Source of the DNA: Edolisoma coerulescens
Taxonomy: Eukaryota; Chordata; Aves; Passeriformes; Campephagidae
Length of the DNA stretch: 64,000 nt
Assembly (NCBI GenBank): GCA_013397115.1
Contig: VWZW01004074.1
Location: 697,920 to 761,919 of the forward strand
Reading direction: 5' to 3'
Part shown: one piece after another, positions 54,134-62,465 of the stretch
Layout: every line of letters starts with the position of its first letter
How positions within the stretch are numbered: position 1 is the stretch's first letter
Made by a program: the position numbers and the translations under genes
Notes under the pieces: model-generated
Databases searched by the model: none
Seen by the model: only the letters and a program-made list of their open reading frames with translations
What the model was told of the DNA's origin: nothing

Positions 54134-55174
54134 GTAAGTTTCCTTTCTCTTCTTGGATTTTTATGATTAGATGAATAAGAATTAATCTAAGTAGTATTAG
54201 ACTGCATCTTGTTGTCCTTAAAAAAAAAAAAAAAAAGAGCCTTTTCATGAAACAAGGACTGCATAATAGTACAGCAGTGGTTTTTGACAAATTTTTATGT
54301 ATTTTTTTTTGTTTGGGGTTTTTTAGGATTCTTTTTAAAGTTGCTATCTGACTCTTCTTAACTACAGTGTACTGTGGCATATGAGAAGGAGTATAAACCA
54401 GCACTGGATTTTTACAATATAATTTGGTATTAACATAGTTGCTGAAGTCCAGCTAGTCTAATCGACAATATAAACAGTTGCCCTAACACCTGCAGAGAAA
54501 CACAGAAATCTTGAATTAGCTTGAGTTGTACTTTAAATTACCAAGGAAAAAAAATCAGTCTTTGACATTATGCTGGACTTAGTTTTATGAATAACACCGA
54601 GTGCTTGTGTGCACTACTGGCAGTTGCACAAGATAGTATCAAATAGTGGTAATTTTAACTTTCTTTTGAGAAAAGGTGCAGTACAAATTAACTGTTCTGG
54701 GCATTAGAAATTTTGGATTTTAAAAGCAAATTATTCATTTTCTAAACAGAAGAAACAAATGAGTTTTTTTAGTGTACTTTAAGTGCTCAAGAAATCAAGA
54801 TTGCCCAGCTATTGGAGCAGTTTGGGGTTAATAGTGTTATGATTAGCCTTCACCAATATGGACTTGCACTTTTCTGTAGTTGTAAAACCATTTTTTTTTC
54901 ATTGTTATTTTATGATTTTCATTATTTTCACACTTTCATGCACTTTTAAATTGTACTGGTATAAGGTAAAGGAAATTTTGTGTGATGCTACAAGAAAGAT
55001 AACTATGAGAAATGTTTCTTACAGTCATAGTATGTCCATGAATTGGTAAGCTTAAGTTGATAATCGGCTTCAGGATTCATCCATATAAACTTGTTATCTA
55101 CCCATAGAAGCCCATGTGGTGCTCAGTTCTTACACAACACTAACCCAACTCCCCCTTTTTTAATTCTGGCCTAG
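54134..55174 (+). other. CDYL: CDYL intron, 1041 bp
   Basis: Donor GTAAGT, acceptor TAATTCTGGCCTAG, phase 0. Contains an A17 run at about 54220 and T runs at about 54301 and 54890. No other feature seen. Confidence 0.93.
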
Positions 55175-55333
55175 GTACTTGAAGAATCCAAAGCTTTAGT
55201 ACGTAACATCATGAAGGTGGACTTGGAACAAGCAAACGAAAAGGAGTGTGAAGTTTTGAAGAAAATCTGGGGCTCAGCACAAGGGATGGACTCAATGTTA
55301 AAATATCTGCAGAACAGAATTGATGAATTCTGA
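55175..55333 (+). CDS. CDYL: CDYL terminal coding exon
   Basis: 52 codons plus TGA at 55331-55333. Encodes VLEESKALVRNIMKVDLEQA, NEKECEVLKKIWGSAQGMDS and MLKYLQNRIDEF. The ending SMLKYLQ-xx-IDEF is the characteristic CDYL C-terminus and separates it from CDYL2. The five in-window exons together give 944 coding bases without a stop or frameshift, so this is an intact functional gene and not a retrocopy (introns are present). Confidence 0.97.
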   Translation, partial: VLEESKALVRNIMKVDLEQANEKECEVLKKIWGSAQGMDSMLKYLQNRIDEF

Positions 55334-55547
55334 TGAGATGCCCATTGACACTGGAATTGTATTTCTTGGACATCAGGGCAAGCAAAATTTGCCCATTTAA
55401 AAAAACCTTATATAAACTAACCCCTTGCTCAGCTTGGGAACAGGAGTGGACACACACCCTCTCCCCTTTTATTGTCAAGGGGTTTAAAAGTACTGTATCA
55501 CTTAAATTTGAACAAAACTCCTTTCTCCCTGATTGTTACATGCAGAT

Positions 55548-55577
55548 ATATACACACACAAGTGTATGTGTGTGCAT
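55548..55577. repeat. alternating CA/TG simple repeat in the CDYL 3'UTR
   Basis: TATACACACACACAAGTGTATGTGTGTGCA: a purine-pyrimidine alternating tract that is also an imperfect inverted repeat, CACACACA against TGTGTGTG. A second CACACACACACA tract lies at about 55639-55650. Confidence 0.85.
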
Positions 55578-56036
55578 GTATCTATGTCTTTTATATATAT
55601 ATAAAAAAATGTAATATGTGTGAGAGTGTGTATGTAGACACACACACACAAGCTAAAAAACGATAGAGTGCACTACCAAACATCTCTTTAAAAGCTCTAG
55701 TTTTTGTTATCTTTGGCTAGTACTGTATCAAATAGAGAACGAATTAAAAAGTGAATGGTGTTGCATTATTTTCTGTGTGGCAGGGAAGTCTGGAATAATG
55801 CTTTTCTTTTTCATGAGAATACAGAATTGAAACGGGTATTAGCCAGCCCTTGCTTTCTCTGCCCAACGAGTCAGATTAGAGAAAAGGCATTGTCTCAGAA
55901 GAAGGTTGAAATACCTCAAGTCATGGAACATTCTAAAATTTTGGGGCAACTAAACCCTACTATGCTTAAATCACACATATCCCCAAAAAGAGAGTGTGCT
56001 CAGGATTAATGCTAAGGAAACACTCTGTTATTTTTT

Positions 56037-56178
56037 GGGGGGAGGTATAGAGGGGTGGGAGGAAGGGGCAGGAATATGTCTGATTCTTACCCAGACAGCA
56101 TGAAGAAACCACTGTCTCTTAGGGAAAGGGAATGAGGGAGAGCCAGAGGGAAATGGAAGGGGGAAGGAAAACAAAACC
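56037..56178 (+). other. G-run clusters in a purine-rich 3'UTR block
   Basis: 56037-56068 has four G runs of three or more with loops of 9, 1 and 5 bases. 56122-56150 has four GGG runs with loops of 3, 5 and 9. Both meet a loose G-quadruplex pattern on the RNA (sense) strand. Formation in vivo is inference. Confidence 0.6.
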
Positions 56179-56983
56179 AACACAAAAGCTTGTTTTGCAG
56201 TATTAGTGAATCACTGAATATCTTATGTATGAATATCCTAAGTTATAAGTTAGTTTTAGTGGGTTTTTAAAAAGCCTCTCTGGGTTCTCTTTTTGTTCGG
56301 TTTTTTTTGTTTGTTTGTTTATTTTGTTTGTTTTTTTTTTTTTAATAACTACATAAGTGCTTCTGTTGCTGGGTGAAAATACTACTTTATATACAGTTTG
56401 GGTTTTGTTTTTGGTTCTTTTATCCTGTTTGCTGGTTTAATTGATGTATTACACCAAAAATGCATTTTATGTTCATAAATTTTAGGTTCACTTAGAATAT
56501 ATTATTTAATAAGTTAAAATTCTTTTGGCACACTATTAAGTAAAAAAAAAACCTCTTTAAAAAAAAAACTACCTTATATTAGATGTTTAATGTTCTTTGT
56601 CTATGCTTTTTTATTATTTGAAATATACACTATATGCAGTATGGTGTAAAAGAGTGCCCTGTGTAAATAGACCTATTTTGCATTCCTTTCAGGAGTGGTT
56701 ATTGATTCCTGACTGCAGATATCTATTATTACTTGGGTATCTGTGCTTGCAATCTTATTGAATGTATTATGAAGAATGAAAAAGAAATCAAACCTTATTT
56801 TTGTACAGTTTTGAACTTTTTACTTGGAACTGACCCACCTCCCCTTCCCAGTGGAGAGCTGTACAGTGTGTAAATCTGCCTTTACCTTGGATTGGTACAG
56901 TATTTTTGCATCTGTGGGACCTACTTCTTTGTTCTAGTAGTTTGAACTATATATAAACTGTACAATCTGTAAAGTTTTTATAG

Positions 56984-57018
56984 AATAAATATTCAGCTGT
57001 GAAAACTGGTTAAATAAA
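56984..57018 (+). promoter_or_regulatory. CDYL: CDYL polyadenylation signals (two AATAAA hexamers)
   Basis: AATAAA at 56984-56989 and again at 57013-57018, the latter followed by a T-rich stretch (AATATTTCTTAACACATTTT). No other AATAAA on the + strand between the stop codon and here is so placed. Cleavage is expected within about 10-30 bases of one of them. Confidence 0.8.
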
Positions 57019-57030
57019 ACTAATATTTCT

Positions 57031-59146
57031 TAACACATTTTAAAATGTGGTTCTCTCAGAGAGTTGTCTTTTTCAAAGACATTTCCATTCTAATTTTAAA
57101 GTAAACTTGCTGAAACAGATCTTGTAAATTAGAGGCTTTAATATTTATGTTTTATTTTGTTTAAACAACTCTTAATTTCTTTCAAATTAAAACTTGAATA
57201 TTAATTTATCGGTGCAAATTTTATAGATGTTTTCTCTTACAGGAGGTAGATGGGGAAAGAAGAGAGAGAGTTGTTCTACTTTTAATTATTTTGTTAGAGT
57301 TCAAACGAATGTTCAGTAAATGTTTCTTTGCAATCTCTTAAAAATAGACTGTTTTCCTTACAATAGTGGGGGTTAAGTTAGATTTCCTTGGTTGAATTTG
57401 ATTTTAGTGAAAAGGAGAAGAAAAGATACGTTTACCTACAAGTTCTGTAATGTTAAACCGTGTGGAGTTCAACTCCAATTTATATAATTTATATAAATTT
57501 ATGCCCTTTTCTGGCACCTTTAAGGGCATAGTGTTCCTGTATATATCAGCTGCGGGGGTATTTATGCTTTCTTTAGACATGAAAGAACTGTTACAGGAAA
57601 GACATCTAGAATTAAATCAATTGAAGGTACAGGCAGTTCAACTGAAAAAATAATTCTACTTCATTCATTTTTTTGTGTTGCTATCAGTTGGGCTGTTATG
57701 CTGCCTAAAGTTTGCATGATAAAATGTGAGTAAGTTGGTAACTGTTTAAATTCTTGTCTGACTGGAAAAAAGTCCTTCATTCAGGCCACTTCCTATCCAC
57801 TGTCAGTACCAAACGTGGCACTATTAACAAATTGTGTTCTCATGCATAAATATTGCACACCTTTTGCCCATACACTGGACTACAGGAATACTGTTTCTTC
57901 AGGAAAATACTGTCCAATTTTTTTCAGTATGGGTCAGTAAATATCTTTTGGTGTGTGTGAAGTTTACAGTCAAGTCTAGTTCAGTCTCTGCAAAGCTGTA
58001 GTAGAATAAAGACAGGAACATTATAGACCTCTAATAACAAGCAAGAAAACAATAAATATTAAAATAACAAGCAAGATCATAAAAACTGACTTAAGACTTT
58101 TTTAAAATGAGTGTTTTCAAGGCTTTTCCTCACATAAGAGACAGGTCGTTGTCGACCGTGACTCGTTGCTGATGCTTGTACTGCTCTGCGTAAATTTGCA
58201 GTGCTGCATTGATAACCTAACCTGAAGCATCAGGTTTAGTCTCTGATGACTGAATCCAACTACAGTCACAAAGGTTCTCCCAAGCATGGGCAGACTGTGC
58301 AGCCACCATTACTTCTAAAGCTCCACGTTTGGGGTCACAGCCTCCCAGAAGTAGTGGTACTTCAAAATGGCTCTTCTATGTTAATTCTAGTGTGAATCTG
58401 GAGGATTTTGGAGCAGCACAAATTGTTAAACCCAGGTGCGATGCAAGAATATAGAAACAGTATCTTTCTAAATGAGGCTTCAGAGAACTTCCATAGGGTT
58501 GTTGGTTTTTTTTAAACAAGAAGTTTCCTGGTTTTTCCTTCTTCCTCCTGTTGAGTGCCAGTGTCTAGTCAATAGCTAGTAGAATTAGGAATAATGGTCC
58601 TGGAATATAAAATTCAGCCAGTTTTAGCCCTGCTCATTCCTGATCCCTGCATCTCCTGTCAAGACTATCCATTATCCTGATTGTATCACTACTACAGGAT
58701 TTTCTTAATTCCTTAGGGAGCATAGAGACAACCTGTGAGGCAAGTGGTTGTGTTGGTGCTGAAATTTAAAAGTAGCCCAGGAGCCTTGATAATGCAGTGT
58801 AGGAGTCCTTCCATGCCATTCAAGTTCTCTTTCTGAAAAGACAACAGCTCAGGCATTACCCAAACCAGCAAACTGACGAACATTGCCACTGGACTGCACT
58901 AAACACTAAGGCTTTCCCCACGGAACTTCTATCACATTCAAGTTTATATTTGGAGGTAAATAAGAGAGGAAAGAGTAGCAGAGACTCAGGGGCTGAATGT
59001 ACTTGGAGCTGTTTGAAAGCCACCTGTGTGCACTTAATCCCATCTTCTGCTGATACGTTACCTTGAGTAAAAATAGAAAGCAGAGCAAGGTCTTAACTGT
59101 GGGTAAACTGAGCTACAACAAAAGTATTTTGGGGTAATCTGAAGAT
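57031..59146 (-). other. intergenic, or 3'UTR of the unidentified - strand gene
   Basis: No exon recognised. If the - strand gene ending at 59147 is real, its 3'UTR would run leftward through here. The open frame 57450-57653 (+) has no splice or family support. The sequence is AT-rich up to about 58100 and less so beyond. No CR1 seen. Confidence 0.4.
57151..57156 (-). promoter_or_regulatory. candidate poly(A) signal for the - strand gene
   Basis: TTTATT on the + strand is AATAAA on the - strand, with an ATTAAA-type hexamer just downstream (TTTAAT at about 57128-57133). It is about 2 kb past the - strand stop codon and about 140 bp from the CDYL signal. The assignment is inferred only from the hexamer, so it is weak. 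Confidence 0.25.
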
Positions 59147-59300
59147 CTAAACCTGGCAGTAGATTTTTTTTCCTTGTTCAAACGTCCTAATTTGCATGAA
59201 TCCAGGATTTGAAACAGTTTCTCTGAGCAAGTCCTCTACTGGCTTGACAACATTGCTAAGAGGTACTTCGCTGTAGTTCAGAAGCTGCGCCATTATCATT
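59147..59300 (-). CDS. terminal coding exon of an unidentified - strand gene
   Basis: On the - strand, an excellent acceptor (CTTTTTTCCAG) is followed by one base completing an arginine codon, then 50 codons and TAG at 59149-59147. The peptide begins MIMAQLLNYSEVPLSNVVKP, continues VEDLLRETVSNPGFMQIRTF and ends EQGKKIYCQV. The composition is balanced and helix-like with no low complexity. It is the strongest coding-looking segment downstream of CDYL. I do not recognise the protein. In mammals RPP40 lies next to CDYL in convergent orientation, but this peptide does not resemble what I know of RPP40, so I do not assign it. Open stretches of this length do occur by chance here; the case rests on the splice site and on agreement with the next exon. 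Confidence 0.5.
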
Positions 59301-59553
59301 CTGGAAAAAAGTTCAGGGCAATTAAATTACCTGTTTAGGTGGGATTAATTTCTTAAAGTCAGGGATACTTGAAAAGAATAGAAAAAATGTGTAATATTGA
59401 GCTATAAATTGCTTATCTACACTGATACAGTTCATACTTTACCCAAAGAGTGGATAAAATAGGACTTCAACCAGCTAGGGAATGAGGCAGCAAACAAAAC
59501 ATTTCTGGTCAAATGGGCAGGTCAAACTCCAATAAATGGAGCCAATGCACTAC

Positions 59554-59615
59554 CTAGGTTTGTTGCTGGAAGTTAAGGCGCTTTCCCATTCATCTGGGAC
59601 ATGACAAGTATGCTT
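59554..59615 (-). CDS. coding exon candidate of the unidentified - strand gene
   Basis: 62 nt, phase 0 to phase 2. The acceptor has a long pyrimidine tract (CTACTCTCTCCTCATACTCCCAG) and the donor is CCTAG|GTAGTG. It encodes KHTCHVPDEWESALTSSNKP plus AG, which joins the A at the start of the 59300 exon to make arginine. The phase match with both neighbours supports it. No family recognised. Confidence 0.45.
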
Positions 59616-60046
59616 CTGGGAGTATGAGGAGAGAGTAGGAGGGAGGAAATGCCTCAACTCAATTACGGTTTGCCACATGATTTTCCATCCTAAGGAACTG
59701 CCAGTAGCTGTCAACACAGACTGTTACAGAGCTTGCAACAGAGTTGGAGTTGGCAACCTTCAGTCATGCAGCACGGGAGCTCAGTTCTACTGGAGATGGC
59801 TCAGTTCTGCTGGTGAATTTGCCGTTCCAAGGAAAGAAGCATTGAGAAGGAGAGCACCTGTATCTCAAAGGACAAGATCACCATGGTCCTGCCTTGTACT
59901 GCCCCTCAGATTTCTCTAGAAAATACTTCACTCACAGGTCTCTGCGTTCTCATTGCCTACCCAGGGGGGAGATATGACTGACAAAATCACACACCAAGCT
60001 TCCTAATAAACAAACCCCAAATGTAATTATCTCTTGAGGTACTCAC

Positions 60047-60131
60047 AGGATGGAAAGCAGGTTGATGGGTGAAGATATTGAGGTGTGAAAATGAGAAGAT
60101 GGTGATGAAATTCCAGTCCTCCTCATCCCTC
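60047..60131 (-). CDS. coding exon candidate of the unidentified - strand gene
   Basis: 85 nt, phase 2 to phase 0. The acceptor TTGTGTTTTCCCCTGTGCAG and the donor CCT|GTGAGTACC are both close to consensus; this is the best splice-site pair in the region. After one completing base it encodes RDEEDWNFITIFSFSHLNIF and THQPAFHP. Other frames contain stops or disagree with the flanking exons. No family recognised. Confidence 0.48.
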
Positions 60132-60260
60132 CTGCACAGGGGAAAACACAACAAATAAGCAGAATTAGAAACCACCATAAAACAGTGTGTAGGAAGTAAA
60201 AGGAACTACAGGAAGAAGCAAAGGAGTGGCAGCTATTCTCCCTTAAGTCCTCATTCTTAC

Positions 60261-60271
60261 TGTGCTGAATT
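60261..60271 (-). CDS. candidate 11-nt microexon of the - strand gene
   Basis: AATTCAGCACA sits between a strong acceptor (GATTCTATCTCTTCCAG) and a near-consensus donor (GTAAGAAT). It is phase 0 to phase 2 and encodes asparagine, serine, alanine and the first two bases of a glutamine codon, which the next exon completes. Its length is what the flanking candidates need to keep frame. Very short exons are real but rare, so chance remains possible. Confidence 0.35.
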
Positions 60272-60374
60272 CTGGAAGAGATAGAATCAACAAGAGCACC
60301 AGGTGGACATATACCTGTTCCACACAGTCTGGAGGACATTATCAGTACCTGTGTATAAACTCAGATTTTGAGTC

Positions 60375-60790
60375 TCAGGCCCTGGTCCTCATAGAGGACT
60401 TCAGCCACCCTGATTCTATCTCCTGGAAGGACAACACGGAGAAGGGAAGGCTCAGGCAGGCTCTCATCAATGTAAATAAACACCTGCCAGGCAGTACAAA
60501 AGAGGATGGAGCCAGGCTCTTTTTCCAGTGGTGCCCCGTGACAGCACTGGGGCAGTGGGCACACGCTGAAACACAGGAGGCTCCCTCTGAACAGCAGGGA
60601 ACACTTTATTAATGTCAAGCTGATTGGGCACTGGCACAGGTTGCCTGGAGAGGCTGTGGAGTCTCCATCCTGGTACTCGAACTTCTGAACATGGTCCTGG
60701 GTAGACAGCTCATTATGGTCCAGCTTGAGCAGGGTGGGTGGGACCAGATGATTGCCAGATGTACCTTCCAGCTTCTGTCATGCTGTGAAA
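60375..60790 (+). mobile_element. CR1 LINE fragment, internally deleted
   Basis: Starts with CR1 endonuclease-domain sequence (LIEDFSHPDSISWKDNTEK-like, about 60391-60445), then jumps near 60500 to the 3' region (GGAGCCAGGCTCTTTTTCCA GTGGTGCCCCGTGACAG). It ends with a degenerate 3' terminus at CTTCCAGCTTCTGTCATGCTG. It lies within the presumed intron between the 61142-61198 and 60261-60271 candidates of the - strand gene, antisense to it. Confidence 0.88.
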
Positions 60791-61141
60791 AAACCCCAAA
60801 TGCCAACTTGCATTCATTTTCCAGCTCTCCAGTCATCATCACAAACTTCCTCTCTGGCTTGGACTGCAGGGTCATCAAGGTCATCAAGCTCTGCAACACT
60901 GCGGGCTTAAGTCTTTGAGAATCCAACTTCTGCTGGATGATAACAAATCACCCAGAACGGGCATAAGTACAGCTCTACTCATGGGAGTGAGCTCAGCTCA
61001 TTTCAGGTAAAACAGGGGTCATCTTTTACCCTGCCTTGAAAAAGCAGAAAGAAAAATTACTAATGCAAAGAAAAAGAAATTTATTTCTTCTAGGATAAAC
61101 AGGATTGCAATACTTAACTGAAACAAATCCATGCCTTACAC

Positions 61142-61198
61142 CTGAAACATTGCTTTGGCCTCAGCAGCTCCTTGAAATTTTGCATTTTCTTCCAAATT
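61142..61198 (-). CDS. coding exon candidate of the unidentified - strand gene
   Basis: 57 nt, phase 0 at both ends. It encodes NLEENAKFQGAAEAKAMFQ, an alanine/glutamate-rich helix-like peptide. The donor is TTTCAG|GTGTAAGG. The acceptor (CTTCATTGATTAAGGCAG) is moderate. Phase 0 at its end matches phase 0 at the start of the 11-nt microexon. Confidence 0.35.
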
Positions 61199-61407
61199 CT
61201 GCCTTAATCAATGAAGCTAAGCAGTTACCCAGCCATGGCAGCCATGCTGAAGCAGAACTACATGGATCACCCAAGCGGAAGCAGGTAGTGTGAGCCTTTA
61301 GGGCCACTGTAACACATCTGTACCATGTCATTTGGGTATAACTTATCAAACACCCACTACAGAGCAACTGTGCAACCCTGCAGGGTGAGAAGTCAACTCA
61401 TAATGTT

Positions 61408-61482
61408 CTAATAAACCGGTGCTTCTTTCCTCGATGCTGCTTTCCAAGACTCATAAGCCTCTCCAGCAAAATATTCTTCTGA
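61408..61482 (-). CDS. coding exon candidate; terminal with stop, or internal with a poor donor
   Basis: After the acceptor ATATAGTTTTGTCTGGCAG the frame reads SEEYFAGEAYESWKAASRKE and APVY, then TAG at 61410-61408. Read as a terminal exon it would end a shorter isoform. Read as internal it would use CCG|GTTTAT at 61416-61415, a weak donor, giving 66 nt in phase 0 that joins 61142-61198 in frame. I cannot decide between these from sequence. Confidence 0.3.
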   Translation of the reverse strand, partial: SEEYFAGEAYESWKAASRKEAPVY

Positions 61483-61530
61483 CTGCCAGACAAAACTATA
61501 TCATTTGTCTCAGTAGGAAAGGGCACTCAC

Positions 61531-61601
61531 TGAGGCCACCCCCAAAGTCACGTGCTGAATAAACCGGCTGCTGACAGTAGCAACTTCAGTGAAATAAGAT
61601 G
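61531..61601 (-). CDS. coding exon candidate of the - strand gene
   Basis: 71 nt (77 nt if the acceptor six bases upstream is used), phase 1 to phase 0. It encodes SYFTEVATVSSRFIQHVTLG followed by VAS, the donor being TCA|GTGAGTGCCC, a strong one. With the proximal acceptor (GTAAGGAGCAG) the join to the 24-nt candidate upstream makes a serine codon. With the distal one it would make a stop, so only the proximal site keeps the frame. Confidence 0.32.
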
Positions 61602-61949
61602 CTGCTCCTTACAAATACAAAGTTTTTGGAATTCACTGAGCTTGTCAAGTTGGGCTGAGATTTTTAACCAAACCATATTGTTCAAAAAACCAAAACAAAC
61701 CTAAAACCACCTACTATGCCAGCAATAACCAAAACAAACACTTCTAAAGAAATCATGCTTGCACTATGTGATGTAAAGTAAAAATGACAATATAATTTTC
61801 TTTCCATGTTCAAATGTTAAAAGATGTAATGTCCCCATATTTCTTTCCTTCTCTCCACTGTATACACACACACACCCACCTCTCATGCCTTTATGCTCAG
61901 AAATATTGGTGGGGATTTAAGCTGGAAACTTGATAAACCCAGAACTTAC

Positions 61950-61973
61950 ATGCTAGAAGCATTATTTTGGATG
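61950..61973 (-). CDS. candidate 24-nt microexon of the - strand gene
   Basis: It lies between the acceptor GGTAACTGTTATTTAG and the donor CAT|GTAAGTTC, both good. In the frame set by its neighbours it encodes SKIMLLA after two completing bases and leaves one base over. The length is a multiple of three, so skipping would not shift the frame. Confidence 0.28.
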
Positions 61974-62288
61974 CTAAATAACAGTTACCAAAATTAAAAC
62001 AGTGCAGAGCTGGGAGTTCTTAAACTGAATGACCCCTTGAAGCAAGGGGATCAAAATAAGAAAACAAAGGGAAGACACTGTGGCCACTAGAACTTTTTCT
62101 TGGTTCTTGTTTCTTTGTTCTTAGTAGGCTTCTCAGGACCAGTCATGTCAAAATAAGACTCTGCAATTTTAACTTTGTTATCTCAAGAGCTGTAACACGC
62201 ACAGAATGATTTCTGAAGACAGTATTATGCTGTATCTAAGAATAATTGAAGTCACACTTCCGTTTGTTAATGTTTCTGAAGGAATTAC

Positions 62289-62331
62289 ATGTTGGGAGAA
62301 AATAGCATTCTGGATGGAGATGAAACAAGTC
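62289..62331 (-). CDS. coding exon candidate of the - strand gene
   Basis: 43 nt, phase 0 to phase 1. The acceptor region is pyrimidine-rich (CCTTTTTCTCTTCCTGTGAA TGCAAG), preceded by a branch-point-like CTGAC. It encodes DLFHLHPECYFLPT plus one base. The donor is CAT|GTAATTCC. Its phase 1 end fits the 24-nt candidate. Confidence 0.3.
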
Positions 62332-62357
62332 CTTGCATTCACAGGAAGAGAAAAAGG

Positions 62358-62465
62358 TCAGGTCTTGACATCTTGAAGAAAAATAAACCACACCAGCCAG
62401 TCTGGTGGAGAAACCAGGGGCAACAATTCCATAAACTTTTGCACATTTTGGATAGTCTCTTTCAG
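62358..62465 (-). CDS. open segment, possible exon of the - strand gene
   Basis: After a possible acceptor (CTGTTCTTATGAG) the frame reads LKETIQNVQKFMELLPLVSP then PDWLVWFIFLQDVKT and TGA at 62360-62358. If it is joined to 62331 it must end at a weak donor such as CTG|GTGTGG, leaving an intron of only about 60 nt. The coding look is reasonable, but the boundaries are uncertain. Confidence 0.22.
   Translation of the reverse strand: MKETIQNVQKFMELLPLVSPPDWLVWFIFLQDVKT

Larger units (their letters stand above)
55334..57030 (+). other. CDYL: CDYL 3' untranslated region
   Basis: Runs from the stop codon to about 10-20 bases past the second AATAAA. It contains an alternating CA/TG tract (55548-55577), two G-run clusters in a purine-rich block (56037-56178), a T/TTTG-rich tract (56290-56343) and several A runs. 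The right end is inferred from the signals; the cleavage site itself cannot be read. Open frames within it (for example at 55755-56009) are not CDYL-related. Confidence 0.8.

Noticed and set aside
60262..60612. 116-codon + strand open frame
   Set aside because: Mostly CR1-derived (60375-60612); not a host gene.
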